From Congeria kusceri (Eukaryota > Mollusca > Bivalvia > Myida > Dreissenidae), in contig CM051034.1 of assembly GCA_027627225.1 (NCBI GenBank), positions 1,861,001 to 1,925,000 on the forward strand: a stretch of 64,000 nt of DNA. The letters run 5' to 3'. Under the pieces are notes generated by a model. That model did not search any database. It saw only the letters and a list, made by a program, of their open reading frames with translations, and was not told where the DNA came from. A program made the position numbers and the translations under genes. Positions 11,848-23,164 of this stretch are shown one piece after another (position 1 is the stretch's first letter; the number at the start of each line of letters is the position of its first letter).

Positions 11848-12051
11848 TACGGAATCCGGTTAGTGCCATATTTTGCCACGATATATAGTGGTATGGGCTA
11901 CTGCGACAGTGCGAGATCTCGTTTTACAATATCGTGCCTCGCTTCGTGTCTCGGGGAATATCGTATCTCGCTTCGTGTTTCGCGCAATGCTCGTGTCTCG
12001 CCCTCGCCGTAAGAGTCACGCTGTTCAATATGGCCCTAACCGGATTCCGTA
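11848..12051. mobile_element. 200-bp CpG-rich MITE, 25-bp TIRs, TA target
   Basis: The body is 11,850-12,049, flanked by TA at 11,848-11,849 and 12,050-12,051. The ends are CGGAATCCGGTTAGTGCCAT and, from the right, CGGAATCCGGTTAGGGCCAT, continuing to ATATT. The interior is unusually CpG-rich for this window and holds imperfect repeats of TCTCGCTTCGTG. The TA duplication suggests a Tc1/mariner-type enzyme. A half-site-like fragment (GGTTAGGGCTATACGGAATC) lies at about 11,477. Confidence 0.75.
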
Positions 12052-12059
12052 TTATACTG

Positions 12060-12867
12060 GTAGGTCAGTTTTAATAAATACCATTAGATACATTGTAGAC
12101 ACTGTCAGATTACATTAATTAACAAAAATTGGTCTTTGACTGCAAGCTGCTGTTGCAAAACGAACAGTTGGAACTCACGATCTCTTGATCCATTACACTA
12201 CTGCAGCTTTATATTTATACGAAAATATCCATTAAATCCAACAGTCCATGTCCATTTTGTAAATTTTGTGTTTTTGTAGTTACTCTTTCGACGCTATATA
12301 TGTTTAGCAATTCACCGTTTCGAACAACAGAAAGTGATTATTATTTCCCAAATTTCCAGAAACATTGCAGACATGCATTTTTGTAATAACATATCAAATC
12401 ATTTGTTTTAAAAATTGACATTTACATTCAATTACGGAAATTGAAAAATTGTAACAGACAGTATGCAGAGCAACTAGCAAAAGCACTTCTATTTATTAAA
12501 TAAAATTATATTTATTATAATTCAAACTGGTCGTGATTATGTTAATAATTTGCCGGTAATAGTAATAATACAAAGATAAAAGTAATATGTATGCTACGTT
12601 GCATGTAAGATGCACATTGAATTTAAGTCGATAATAAACTATAACACGTATTGTTTGGAATTATTTTTGTTATGTAACAAGATGCTTGATTATGGTCATT
12701 TCCAAATGATTAAAACTCGTGAGTGTAGTTGGAAAAACAAAGCTAATTTGTTTTGTTTTTGATCTACGATCAAATAAATCTAAATCTGACGTTATCACGT
12801 AACAAATTTACAACACTATCATGAATGACTGAATAAAAAACACACACTGTCATTTGCATGTGATACA
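12060..12867. other. AT-rich spacer, no gene seen
   Basis: Nothing recognised before the 26-bp minisatellite. Confidence 0.5.
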
Positions 12868-14866
12868 ATAACAATCAATCAGGCAACGTAAACGTGATAA
12901 ACAACCAAACGCCAACCAAATATCACAACCAGACGACACAACGATGTAACACAACAAAGTGACACAATGTCGCAACACAAACCAGGCGACACAACGACGT
13001 GACACAACCAGGCAACACAACGACGTGACACAACGAGACGAGGCAACGACGTGACAACCAGGCGACACAACAACATAACACAACGAGGAGACACAACAAC
13101 GTAACACAACAAGGCGACATAACAAAACGTAACACAACCAGGCGACACGACAATATAACACAACCTTGGACACAACAAAGTAACACAACCAGGTGATATA
13201 AAAAAACGTAACACAACCAGGTGACACAACAAAGTAACACAACCTTGGACACAACAACGTAACACAACCAGGCGACACAACAAAGTAACACAACCAGGCG
13301 ACACATCAAAGTAACACAATAAGGCGACACGGCTATATAACACAAAACTGGACACAACAAAGTAACACAACCAGGTAACACAACAAAGTAACACAACCTT
13401 GGAAACAACAATATAACACAACCTTGGAAACACAAACAGGCGACACAACAACGCAACACAACCAGGCGACACAGCAATATAACACAACCTTGGACACAAC
13501 AAAGTAACACAGCCATGCAACACAACAACGTAACACAACCAGGCGATAGAACGACGTGACATAACCAGGCGACACAACAATATAACACAACCTTGGACAC
13601 AAGAACGTAACACAACCAGGCGACACATCAAAGTAACACAACCTTGGACACAACCAAGTAACACAACCTTGGAAACAAAGATAAAACACAACCTTGGACA
13701 CAATGAAGTAACACAAACAGGGACACAACAAAGTAACACAAACAGGCGACACAACAACGCAACACAACCAGGCGACACAGCAATATAACACAACCTTGGA
13801 CACAACAAAGTAACACAGCCATGCAACACAACAACGTAACACAACCAGGCGATAGAACGACGTGACATAACCAGGCGACACAACAATATAACACAACCTT
13901 GGACACAAGAACGTAACACAACCAGGCGACACATCAAAGTAACACAACCTTGGACACAACCAAGTAACACAACCTTGGAAACAAAGATAAAACACAACCT
14001 TGGACACAATGAAGTAACACAAACAGGGACACAACAAAGTAACACAAACAGGCGACACAACAACGCAACACAATCAGGCGACACAGCAATATAACACAAC
14101 CTTGGACACAACAAAGTAACACAACCATGCAACACAACAACGTAACACAACCTGGCGACACAACAAAGTAACACAACCAGGCGACACAACAATATAACAC
14201 AACATTGGACACAACAAAGTAACACAACCAGGCGACACAACAAAGTAACACAACCAGGCGACACAACAACGTAACGCAACCAGGCGACACAACAACGTAA
14301 AACAAGAAGGCGACACAACAACGTAACACAAACAGGCGATACAACAATATAACACATCCTTGGAAACAACAACGTAACACAACCAGGCGACACAACAAAG
14401 TAACACAACCAGGCGGCACAACAAAGTAACACAACCAGGCGACATAACAAAGTAACACAACATGGCGACCCAACAAAGTAATACAACCAGGCGACACAAC
14501 AATCTAACACAACCTTGGACACAAAAACGTAACACAACCAAGCGAAACAACAAAGTAACACAACCAGGCGACACAACAAAGTAACACAACCAGGCGACAC
14601 AACAAAGTAACACAACCAGGCGACACAACAATATAACACAACCTTGGACACAACAAAGTAACACATTACAACCAGGCGACACAACAAAGTAACACAACCA
14701 GGCGACACAACGACGCAACACAACGACGGAACACAACCAGGCAACGCAACGACGGAACACAATCAGGCGACACAACGACGGAACACAACCAGGCAACACA
14801 ACGACGGAACACAACCAGGCGACACATCAAACACAACCAGGCGACACAACAACGTAACACAACCAC
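12868..14866 (+). repeat. 26-bp minisatellite, array 1 (2 kb)
   Basis: About 77 tandem copies of a monomer close to AACACAACCAGGCGACACAACAAAGT, with CCTTGGACAC variants. The monomer complement lacks stops in all frames, so the minus strand reads through for up to 627 codons as a Cys/Val/Leu-rich repeat (..CVTLLCRLVV..). This is a by-product of a 26-nt period (78 nt = 26 codons), not a gene. A 306-bp higher-order unit is duplicated inside it. Related arrays, all in the same orientation, are at 17,775, 25,805, 29,578, 43,265 and 47,555. Confidence 0.9.
13435..14046 (+). repeat. 306-bp higher-order repeat, two adjacent copies that look identical
   Basis: Within the minisatellite, 13,435-13,740 and 13,741-14,046 read the same throughout by eye, including private variants (GATAGAACGACGTGACATAA, AAAGATAAAACAC, AATGAAG). 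A partial third copy starts at 14,047 and soon diverges. This indicates very recent unequal exchange, or an assembly duplication. Confidence 0.75.
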
Positions 14867-14869
14867 TTT

Positions 14870-15170
14870 TATTATACTAGTATATTCAGAGTGCTAAATA
14901 TCGGTCTGAATTGTCAATGATTTAGTTTAGTTTATCACAAACCATGGCAGCACACTCAATAATGAATTGAAATATCAGGACATTTTATTCAAATGTCTTA
15001 CATTTTTATCATACTGTATAAAGATCTTACAGTAGGGGAATTGATTAATGATTTTATACCTAGTGATTATCAATAAAAAAACATTAAGTGATCATAGGGA
15101 ATAAAGGCCGTACAAATAAAGACTGTGCTGTAAGTGATCATGGGTAAAATAGATCTTACATATTATACAC
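14870..15170. other. AT-rich spacer with stray 31-bp minisatellite units
   Basis: Isolated degenerate units (AGTGATTATCA, AGTGATCATGGG, AATAAAG.C) but otherwise nothing recognisable. Confidence 0.4.
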
Positions 15171-15173
15171 ATA

Positions 15174-15440
15174 TCAATATTTCTTCCCAGGGGGGGTGGG
15201 GAGCGGCGGGCAATCCCACGGGAATTTGACTAATTGTAGTTTGGGGGATCTAATTCCCCACCCTACATCCAAGCATTTTTGTCTAAATCCCCTCAATGGG
15301 GGATGCTTAATTGGTGTATCAAATGGTGTACCAATATTACCGGGATCTAAAATCCGAACAAAGTCTATTTCCCGGGACCCGGAATCATTCGGCGTGTCAA
15401 TTCCCGCCCGTCAGTCTAAAGTCCAGTAAATATTGATAGG
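15174..15440. mobile_element. ~265-bp TIR element ('GCGGGCAATCCC' family), copy 1
   Basis: The left end TCAATATTTCTTCCC...GGGGAGCGGCGGGCA is the inverted counterpart of the right end of the copy at 41,211-41,490 (TGCCCGCCGCTCTCCCC...AATATTGATA). The shared core is TTTGACTAATTGTA, TCTAATTCCCCACCCTA, ATGGGGGATGCTTAATTGGT and ATTACCGGGATCTAAAATC. This copy lies inside the 31-bp minisatellite. Another copy, truncated, is at 37,276-37,455. Confidence 0.6.
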
Positions 15441-15740
15441 TGCATTATGATCATCACGAATAAAGACCGTTCACTAAGTGATCATCAACAAAGATCATAC
15501 ATTATGTGATCGTCACAAACACTGATCGTCACGACGAAAGATCGTACAGTATCTATTCACCACAAATAAATATCGTACACTAAGTGATGATAGTGAAAAA
15601 TATCGTACATTAGTGATTATCAGGAATACATATCGTTTAGAATGGGATCTTTATGAATAAAGATCGTACAGAATGAGTGTGACCCATGCGAATACAGATC
15701 TTACTTTGAGTAATCATAAAGAAAAATATCATAAATAAAG
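15441..15740 (+). repeat. 31-bp minisatellite, array 2
   Basis: Degenerate units of AATAAAGATCGTACACTAAGTGATCATCAC. Similar to 22,080-22,270 and followed, as there, by 'AAAATATCATA.ATAAAGCAATT'. Confidence 0.65.
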
Positions 15741-15769
15741 CAATTCAAATGAAAAACAAAGTGTACGAA

Positions 15770-16960
15770 TAATAAGCAAAATCTGAATGAAATGCAGATG
15801 CATAACATTATAATATTGTTGAAAACCTAGTTGCCAGGTCACGCACGATTCGGAGCCTCTCGTTGTTTTAGCACTGATAATTTCTGTGCATGATATACTG
15901 CTGAATAGGTTTGTTTTAGAATTCACCTGTAACTCAGCTGAAAAATCCCCAAGCCACAATGGGAATTGAACCCGGGACCTCCCGGTTCCTAGGCAAACGC
16001 TCTACCGCGTCGCTATAAAAGCTAGCTCATATAGCAAGGCAGTATAAGTGTCCCTTATACATCACCCTACTACACACCTACTCAACATACGACGAGCGTT
16101 TGTAGGTTTAGTTCCACAATGGTCCATTCACATGAACGAAGTCTGCAGAATCCACATACTCAACATGCGACGAGCATTTGTAGGTTTAGTTTCACAATGG
16201 TCCATTCACATGAACAAAGTCAAGACTATTTTCTGTCGTGGCTATTTCTTTTCGGCCGGAAGTGGTACGAGAAACGAGCAATATTTTTGTTAATCCCTAA
16301 GGTCATGTTCCCTCCAAGTTATGAGTTACACTCTGGTATTTATAAATGTTCGAAATTAAGAAACACTCAGAGTTTAGTCTGACAAAGAAATGCATAGTTT
16401 GAAGATTTTGACAAAATAATTGCAATTAAATTCCACTATTATTTAGTATTTGTTATGCACTTGTTCGTAAGCACTGTGATATTTATTACTTTGGTAGGGA
16501 TACTATATTGTTTGTTAACTTCTAACCCTAGGGATACTATATTGTTTGTTAACTTCTATCATTACCTAATTTCATATTTTTCTCATCCATGTATAGCACT
16601 TGTGTTTTTGCATATGGCTAACAACGAACTGCACGCTTAAGAGCTAATAAATGATTATTGTTATTGTTGTTGTTGTTGTTGAAGGTGGTGGTGGTGTTAC
16701 CTTATTTCCAACTCAGTAATGGACAACTTAACACGTTTTCTACATATGGGCCAAGTTCGCGCCTTTGAAGATTGTTACGGTGTGATAAACATGTTCATGA
16801 GTTTGTGCGGGGGCGGGAATGAAATACAATACTCTGTTCGTAATGTGCGTAAATCAACAACACAATTAGTAGCGAGTCGTATTCTTCTCCTTCGTCGAAA
16901 AACTTGGTGCACGTGTACCAGTCAATATGGAGGAAGACGGAGTTGCAACTAGGTCAGGAC
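15770..16960 (+). repeat. Duplicated ~1-kb module, copy Q (paralog at 22,280-23,070)
   Basis: Colinear with 22,280-23,070: CACGATTCGGAGCCTC, AATGGTCC.TTCACATGAA, TCGTGGC.ATTTCTTTTC, TGTATAGC.CTTGTGTTTT, CTTAAGAGCTAATAAATG, GTGTACCAGTCAATATG. The CTAATAAATG followed by ATTGTTATTGTTG resembles the 3' tail of a retroposed SINE or LINE. Unlike copy R, this copy has the SINE insertion and two small direct duplications: 78-bp units at 16,081 and 16,159, and 34-bp units at 16,497 and 16,531. No open frame is conserved between the copies, so I treat the module as non-coding. Confidence 0.7.
15866..16062 (-). mobile_element. tRNA-derived SINE, minus strand
   Basis: Read on the minus strand, 16,020-15,950 is tRNA-like: GCGACGCGGTAGAGCG (A box), an anticodon-arm-like GCCTAGGAACCGGGAGG, then GGTCCCGGGTTCAATTCCC (T arm and B box). 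The acceptor stem does not pair cleanly, so it is a SINE head rather than a tRNA gene. The body runs on to about 15,866. The paralogous block at about 22,390 passes from GATTCGGAGCCTCGCG directly into the downstream sequence, so it lacks this insertion. Limits are approximate. Confidence 0.65.
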
Positions 16961-17524
16961 GGTCCGTAGGTGTCACTTGCTTTCGGTCTGTAAACTTCAG
17001 GTTTACGCGTAAGCTCGATCTGACCCTCACGAAACGTGCTATATATCTTAGACCTTCGGAAAATATTGCTCTAGATTTTCAACCATTGATATATATTCAA
17101 AAACACGCAATCGTCGGGTGAAGCTACGATATTTATTATCAAAACTGACGCGGACTGGATCTATATAACTTGCATCATTCTAAATAGTCAATGTATTTAA
17201 ACAGCTGAAAAGAAATGGCTTCAACTGTAGTCGTTTCGTCTTTTAAGAAAACATATACGTAACTTGACGGTACTCGGAGAGCGAAGATCTCCGCCATGGC
17301 AGCTCAATCACAATCGTGCTATGTTACTCCAGTATACACAATCATGTAAAAATCTATCAATAATAAAGAATATTTCCAAAAAAATCCTGGATCCAGTCGG
17401 TGATCCGGATCACAAACAAATCTATTCATTTGTTGACATGCAAATTATCAACTTTTTCTGACATTTTTCTGCAAATTCATTCATAACGTTTTGTTCAAAG
17501 TTCCTTACAAACAAACAATTCTAA

Positions 17525-17765
17525 CATGATACTCGATGATTGTTCTATAGACAAAGAACGAAATTATCGTTGTTAAAAAACAACGCAGAAAGTAGTCCCG
17601 GGCGCAGCATAGTAAAATATAGTTCTCATTAAAATTCCAAAAATACATGTCAGATCATGTTAGATTCCAAAAAAAATTCCATTATCGTTGTTTATCGGTC
17701 AATAAACAACTAAGTGTATTTGTCGTTCTGATGCGTGGCTATTAATCCACGAGGGCTTACGCCCT
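17525..17765. mobile_element. Fold-back element, copy F2 (inverted)
   Basis: TTCTATAGACAAAGAACG, then CAACGCAGAAAGTAGTCCCGG, then ATTATCGTTGTTTATCGGTC and GATGCGTGGCTATTAATCCA. This is the complement of the arrangement at 18,850-19,140. From 16,960 to 17,520 there is only a fragment of the TTCCGGTTTACG block and a 'GGATCC..TCGGTGATCCGGAT' fragment (17,388-17,412) also seen at 63,008. Confidence 0.6.
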
Positions 17766-17774
17766 CAACGACGA

Positions 17775-18378
17775 TGACAGTCACTGTATTTAACGACGTG
17801 ACAACCACGTGATGCAACGACGTAACACAGCCAAACGATGTAACGACATGACATAAGAAAGTGATTCGACGACATGACACAACCTAGCGAATCAATGACT
17901 TGAGACAACCAAACGATGCAACGACGTGACACAATCACACGAATCAACGACGTGACACAAAAAAAAACGATGCAAAGGTGTGACACAATCAATCAAATCG
18001 ACGACGTCACACAAAAAAACGATGCAACGATGTGACACATCCAAACGAATCAATGACGTGACACAACAAAACGATGCAACGAGGTGACACAACCAAACAA
18101 TTCAACGACATGACGTAACAAAGCGATGCAACGACGTGACACAACTAAACGGTGCAACGACGTTACACAAGCAAGGGAGGCAATGAAGTGACTCAACCAA
18201 ACGATGCAACGACGTGACACAACCGAGCGATGCAACGACGTAACACAACCAAACGACGCAATGACGTGACACAACCAAGTGACGCAACAAAGTGACACAA
18301 CCAAGTGACGAAACATGACAAAATCAAACGACGCAATGACGTGACACAACCAAACGACGCAACGACATGAGACAATGA
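17775..18378 (+). repeat. 26-bp minisatellite, array 2 (AACCAAACGATGCAACGACG variant)
   Basis: Units close to ACACAACCAAACGATGCAACGACGTG, same orientation as array 1. Minus-strand open frames of 60-130 codons here are read-through of the repeat. Confidence 0.85.
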
Positions 18379-18484
18379 CTATAAGTGACCACACTAACTC
18401 ACCCTTTGCCACTTCGTGTACAGAAACGATCGCCGTATGAACAAACACCTTTTCAATCAGCCTTCCATATCGGAAACTTTTCCA

Positions 18485-18800
18485 GGTTAATTTTCATGTA
18501 GACTTCCGGTTTACAAGTAAGATCGATTTAACCCGTATTTTATCTACGACACAGATGTTCCGTTCTATAAAATGGGACGCGTGACATTGTGCAGACGACA
18601 AGTATGCGGCTGTTAAATTATGCAGACGACAATTATTATGCAACTATTAAATTATGCAGACACAAGTTGCACGTGTCCAGCACGAGGCGGGAAGGATGGA
18701 CTGGACTAGGTGCACCGCCGAACACACGGACAGGAAGCGCTATAAGATCTCCAACTTGCAGCATTACTGGAGCAATGGTTGTTCTTTTACATCAATAAAA
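18485..18800 (+). repeat. Recurrent 'GCAGACGACAATT' block, copy 2, with intact insertion target
   Basis: TGTAGACTTCCGGTTTAC, ACGACACAGATGTTCCG, GTGCAGACGACAA, CACGTGTCCAGCACGAGGC, then GCGCTATAAGATCTCCAACTTGCAGC. The last segment is the uninterrupted version of the site filled by the TGYAGGACCATA element at 26,311 and 38,280. Confidence 0.6.
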
Positions 18801-18849
18801 AAATGATTGTAAATCTACTGAAACGTTTTCTATGATTTCAGGCGACATT

Positions 18850-19512
18850 ATTTTAGAAATAATTTTCGATTTATCGTTGTTTATCGGCCAATAAACAACG
18901 ATTTGGAGTCTTGATGCGTAGAAATTAAACCACGCATCCGAACGAAAAAGTGTTGTTTATTGGCCTATAAACAAGGATAATGCGAAAATTATTTCGATTC
19001 TAACACGATTTTACATATATTTTTTGCAATTCCAATTGGACCTAAGTTTACTATGCTCCGCTTAGAATCGGGACTCATTTTTTCGTTGTTTATTGGGTAG
19101 TTTAACAGCGATAATTTTGTTATTTGTCTGAAGACAAATGAGAGAGTATCATATATTAATTAAATGATGTTTACATTGGACAAAGGGACGAAAAGTATAG
19201 TTTATATTCAAGCACACGAACAATAATTTGATGAACATTTTTTTATAATGAAGTAATCGAAAGAAAGCAGATTGCCTTGCATATTAGCACATCGTGTTTA
19301 CTCAACCAAAAAAGAAACTTGACTATTCATAATTTGATACAAGAATTAGAAAGCGACAAACTATACGTAGTCAGATTTCTTCTTTGGCTGAGTATATCAT
19401 ACCAAATACAACGTATTTTGAGACTGTTTATTTTTTGCTTCTTTAATTAACCCAATTTTAACACAAGTACATTAATCTTATAGCCCGGAATTGGGATTTT
19501 GACAAAGCGTTA
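18850..19512. mobile_element. Fold-back element F3 plus adjoining duplicated flank
   Basis: The arms are TATCGTTGTTTATCGGCC (18,871) and TTGTTTATTGGCC...AAACA (18,952), then TTCGATTCTAACACGA, GCTTAGAATCGGGAC and TTTATTGGGTAGTTTAAC. The following 19,145-19,510 is colinear with 27,015-27,370 (GATTGCCTTGCATATTAG, TCAGATTTCTTCTTTGGCTG, TATAGCCCGGAATT). Neither part is coding. Confidence 0.6.
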
Positions 19513-19517
19513 TTTAA

Positions 19518-20397
19518 ACAAGAGCACCGCCTACTGGTGCTGGACGCTTGACTTTCTCATATTTGATAGTAATATAGGCTTATGTGTATAATAAGTTTAT
19601 CACTGTCATAGAGTTCTTTTGAATTTCAAGTCAAAACCTCCTATAGATATTGAGAAATTTGACCTAAAGCAAACAATTTTAAGTTAAAAAAAGGGCAATA
19701 ACTCCACCCAAATCCTTGATATAGTTACCTCATCTTGTCTACAAAATGGGTTCATAACTGTGATGTTGTGTTTTAAGTCAAAACCTCTTACAGATATTGT
19801 GAAATTTGACCTAAAGCGAAATTTCTAAGTTGAAAAAGGGCAATAACTCAAGCAAAATCCTTGATGGAGTTACCACCTCTTGTATACAGAATAAGTTCAT
19901 CACTTGATCAACTACTTTGAGTTTCAAGTCAATACTTCATATAGGTATTGAGAAATTTGACATAAAAGGAAAATTGTAAGTTATAATAAGGGTGATAAGT
20001 TCATCAAAACCCTTTAAAGAGTTACCTCCTCTTGTCTGCAGAATGGTTTCAGCTCCATAAACAAGTACCCTGAGTTTTCATTTAATGTCTTGATAGTTAT
20101 TGTGAAATTTTATATTTACCAAATTTTTGTAAAAATACGTCCAAACAAGGAAAGGTAACTCTGGAAATACAAACAGGGTTACCTACCTTGTTGTAATGGA
20201 GAACCCTTTTGATACTGAACAAGTATTGAAAGTTTCAAATGGATACCTTTGATAGCTTTTGCGAAATGGACTCTGCCAAGAAACTTAACCTTAAAACTTA
20301 ACCAAAAAACTAAACTAACGCAGACGCTGACGCAGAAGCAGGCGAAGGGCGACGACAATTACTCGACTTTTTTTTCTTCGAAAAGTCGAGCTAAAAA
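19518..20397 (+). mobile_element. Helitron-like element (CTCGAC...GTCGAGCTAAAAA type), ~140-bp core
   Basis: It starts ACAAGAGCACCGCC and ends in a stem-loop, CTCGACTTTT...AAAAGTCGAG, followed by CTAAAAA. The core has about four diverged repeats marked by 'GGGCAATAACTC', 'GAGTTACC.CCTCTTGT' and 'TTTGACCTAAAG'. It shares the termini of the other ACAAGAG/GAGCTAA elements but has a different core. Confidence 0.6.
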
Positions 20398-20700
20398 TCT
20401 ATATTTAAAAAAAATGATTATTATTGAATGCACATTTGAGCATTAAATAGCTTCTGCAGACCGACCTATGGTTCCATTGTAAATAAATAAGATAAAATTT
20501 TACTGGACCTTGAGTATGTTCCCAAAGGACTGTTTCTATCAACCACCCAAGCAGAAATTTGGTCATTCGCTCAGTAAATTCGAACACATCCGGACATCAA
20601 CAGCAACCAAAACCACAGCTGTGTTTAAATTAAACAGGACTGAAAGTCGCGGTCACCAAACCAAGCGGTGAAGGATACGACAGACAGTGATGGAGATTTA
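20398..20700. other. AT-rich spacer
   Basis: No gene or repeat recognised. Confidence 0.4.
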
Positions 20701-20892
20701 TGTTTGATTAAAAGTCATGAAAAATATGATCTCATTCTTCTCACATCGCAATTTCATTATTCACATTTTCTGTGTCCAGTTGTTGATATGCACTCAAATC
20801 ATATTCTTCACACATGAAAAAAAAGTGTTCAAATTATAAAAAAAAAGTGAATTTTTTAAATCCTAATCCTATTTTTCACACTATTTTTCACA

Positions 20893-21195
20893 TGTACGTG
20901 ATTTACGGTACGGTACAGTATGCATGGTATGGTACGAGATGGTTAAGTATGGTACGGCTTGGTATGGTATGGCATGGTATAGTGTGGAATGGCATGGCAT
21001 GTACGGTATGGTTTGTAATGCTATGGTATGGAAATGTACGGTACGGTACAGTACGGTACCATGCGGTACGGTACGGTACGATACTTTACGGTTAGGTACG
21101 GTACGGTTAGGTACAGTACGATACGGTAAGGAACGATACGGTACCGTACGATACGATACGGGAGGTACGGTACGCTACGCTACTGTACTGTCCAA
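20893..21195 (+). repeat. Degenerate (TACGG/TATGG)n pentanucleotide array
   Basis: About 300 bp of GGTACGGTACGG / GGTATGGTATGG. The open frames within (TYGTVRYG-like) are read-through of the repeat. Flanking 21,195-21,530 shows a palindromic run of TGTACATATATATGTACATATACATG near 21,410. Confidence 0.85.
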
Positions 21196-21534
21196 ACGTA
21201 CGTACTAACATGTGCGGGGGTTCTAATAAGATCATTATATTACCGTCCGTGTATACGAATATTCTAGTTCGGGCGGTTATTTTAAAATTTTGGGTTTAAT
21301 GATCCAAAATAGGACGTCTCTTTGTACGTACGTTCAGATGCGTGCATTGGTTAATATCCCAATAAAAAGGTGTACGTTCGTATGAAAGTACGCGAGTACA
21401 TAAACATGTACATATATATGTACATATACATGTCTGTCTCCTAATTAGACCGTACAAACGTATTGACAAACGATTAAGCGCATGCACACACAAGTAGCTC
21501 CTCAATAGGGCTTAGTTTCTCATAGTGATGACAA

Positions 21535-21665
21535 TACTGATGATGACGTTAAGTATAATGATAATAATGGTGATGCATTAAATAATTATGATGACGATGA
21601 TGACAATGATGATGATGACGATGGTGACGATGATGGTGATGATGATGATGACAATGATGATTACT
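21535..21665 (+). repeat. GAT trinucleotide microsatellite
   Basis: Interrupted GATGATGAC runs. Confidence 0.85.
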
Positions 21666-22079
21666 GTATAATTATGCTCCGAATAATGATTTAATCGCTT
21701 GTCGCGTTACAATTTCACCCTAAATTATGTGAAAAATGTGATCCGTACGCATACTCCCTTTTTGGCCAATCATATTCTTCACACATATTTCATGTGACAA
21801 ATGAGATCCTATTCTTCACAGGCGTGTGAAAAATATGATTTGTGAAAAATATTATTCTACATAGCATACGAGTAATAAAGCACGTGCGTGTGACTTGGGT
21901 ACAAACTAATATTATCTGTAATTTATAAAACCCGGCCTCTCACGCTTCAAATAAAATGAACAATATTATTTATGCTTTCTATTTGTTCCAATGTTCAAGG
22001 TCTGCAACACTGCACTTGAATGCATTACACAAATAATAGTAAAATCGCACGAAACCCGCGTTTACTGATTCCAACTTTG

Positions 22080-22275
22080 AGTTTATTACAAATAAAGATC
22101 GTACACGAAGTGATGATGGTGAAAAATACAGTACAATGCGTGAGCATCGGGAATACTTATCGTTTCACATGAGATCACCACGGATAAAGATCGTACATAG
22201 TCATTGTGACCCGCACTAACAAAGATCTAACATTAAGTAATTATCTAGAAAAATATCATATATAAAGCAATTATT
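22080..22275 (+). repeat. 31-bp minisatellite, array 3
   Basis: AAATAAAGATCGTACACGAAGTGATGATGGTG-type units, ending in the same 'AAAATATCATATATAAAGCAATT' as array 2. From 21,867 to 22,080 nothing is recognised except a segment, AATATTATTTATGCTTTCTATTTGTTC, also found at 34,736. Confidence 0.65.
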
Positions 22276-22279
22276 ATAA

Positions 22280-23070
22280 AAATTATCAACATTTTATTAG
22301 AAATTACAAGCAAAAACTGAACAAAGGGACGCATACCATTAAAACATTGTGTGCAGCCTAGTTGTGAGGTTACACACGCACGATTCGGAGCCTCGCGTTT
22401 CAGTTTCAGAATGGTCCCTTCACATGAAAGAAGTCAACAATATTTTAAGTCGTGGCCATTTCTTTTCAATCGGAAGAGGTAGTGAAAACGAGCCATTAAG
22501 ATATTTGCTCTCCAAGTTAACAGCTACATGCTGGTATTTATAAATGTTCGAAAATTAAGAAATTCTTTAATAGGAGTTTAGTTTGACAAAGAAATCGATA
22601 GTTTCAAGATTATGATAAAAATATTCGCAATTAAATTCCATTAATAGTATTTATCGAGCACATGTTCCAAAGGACTGTGACATTTATTACTTTGTTAGAG
22701 ATATATTATATTTGTTGTAACTTCTTTTATTACCTAATTCCATATTTTGCTCACCCATGTATAGCTCTTGTGTTTTGCATATGGCCAGAAAGCAACTGTA
22801 TGCTTAAGAGCTAATAAATGGTTGTTGGTGTTGTTGATGGTGGTGGTGTTTTAACATATTTTCAACTCTTTCTAAATATGGGCCCATGTCGCTCCTTTGA
22901 AGATTGTTTAGCTATTATGAGTTTGTGCGGGGACGGAAATGAGAAACACTACTCAGAAGCGTAAATCAGCCACACAATTAGCGAATCGTATTCTCCTCCT
23001 TCGTCGAAAAACATGTTGCACGTGTACCAGTCAATATGCAACATGACGGAGTTGCACCTAGGTCAGGATT
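22280..23070 (+). repeat. Duplicated ~0.8-kb module, copy R
   Basis: Colinear with 15,770-16,960 but without the SINE and without the two small internal duplications. It is therefore the simpler form. Confidence 0.7.
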
Positions 23071-23164
23071 ATTGTTTTTCGGAATAGAGGGTGAATATTT
23101 TCATCAAAACAAATTTCATTCATTCGCTATAGAACATGTAAATATGCTTATGAAATAATCTTAA

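Larger units (their letters stand above)
20705..21866. mobile_element. TGTGAAAAATATGAT fold-back element split by a ~0.9-kb insert
   Basis: The left part (20,715-20,815: TTCATTATTCACA, GTTGATATGCACTCAAATCATATTCTTC) and right part (21,735-21,866: CATACTCCCTTTTTGGCC, GATCCTATTCTTCACAGGCGTGTGAAAAATATGAT) together match the uninterrupted element at 26,311-26,600. The intervening ~0.9 kb holds the TACGG and GAT repeats. Confidence 0.55.

Noticed and set aside
12879..14762. 627-codon minus-strand open frame rich in Cys, Val and Leu
   Set aside because: It is read-through of a 26-bp minisatellite with no stops on that strand. Every overlapping frame is equally open, and no start, splice or domain signal is present.
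15950..16020. A functional tRNA gene on the minus strand
   Set aside because: The A and B boxes are good, but the acceptor stem is not paired and the sequence continues into a SINE body absent from the paralogous block.
12868..18378. A CRISPR array, suggested by regular repeats
   Set aside because: The monomers are contiguous and diverged with no unique spacers, and the DNA is eukaryotic.
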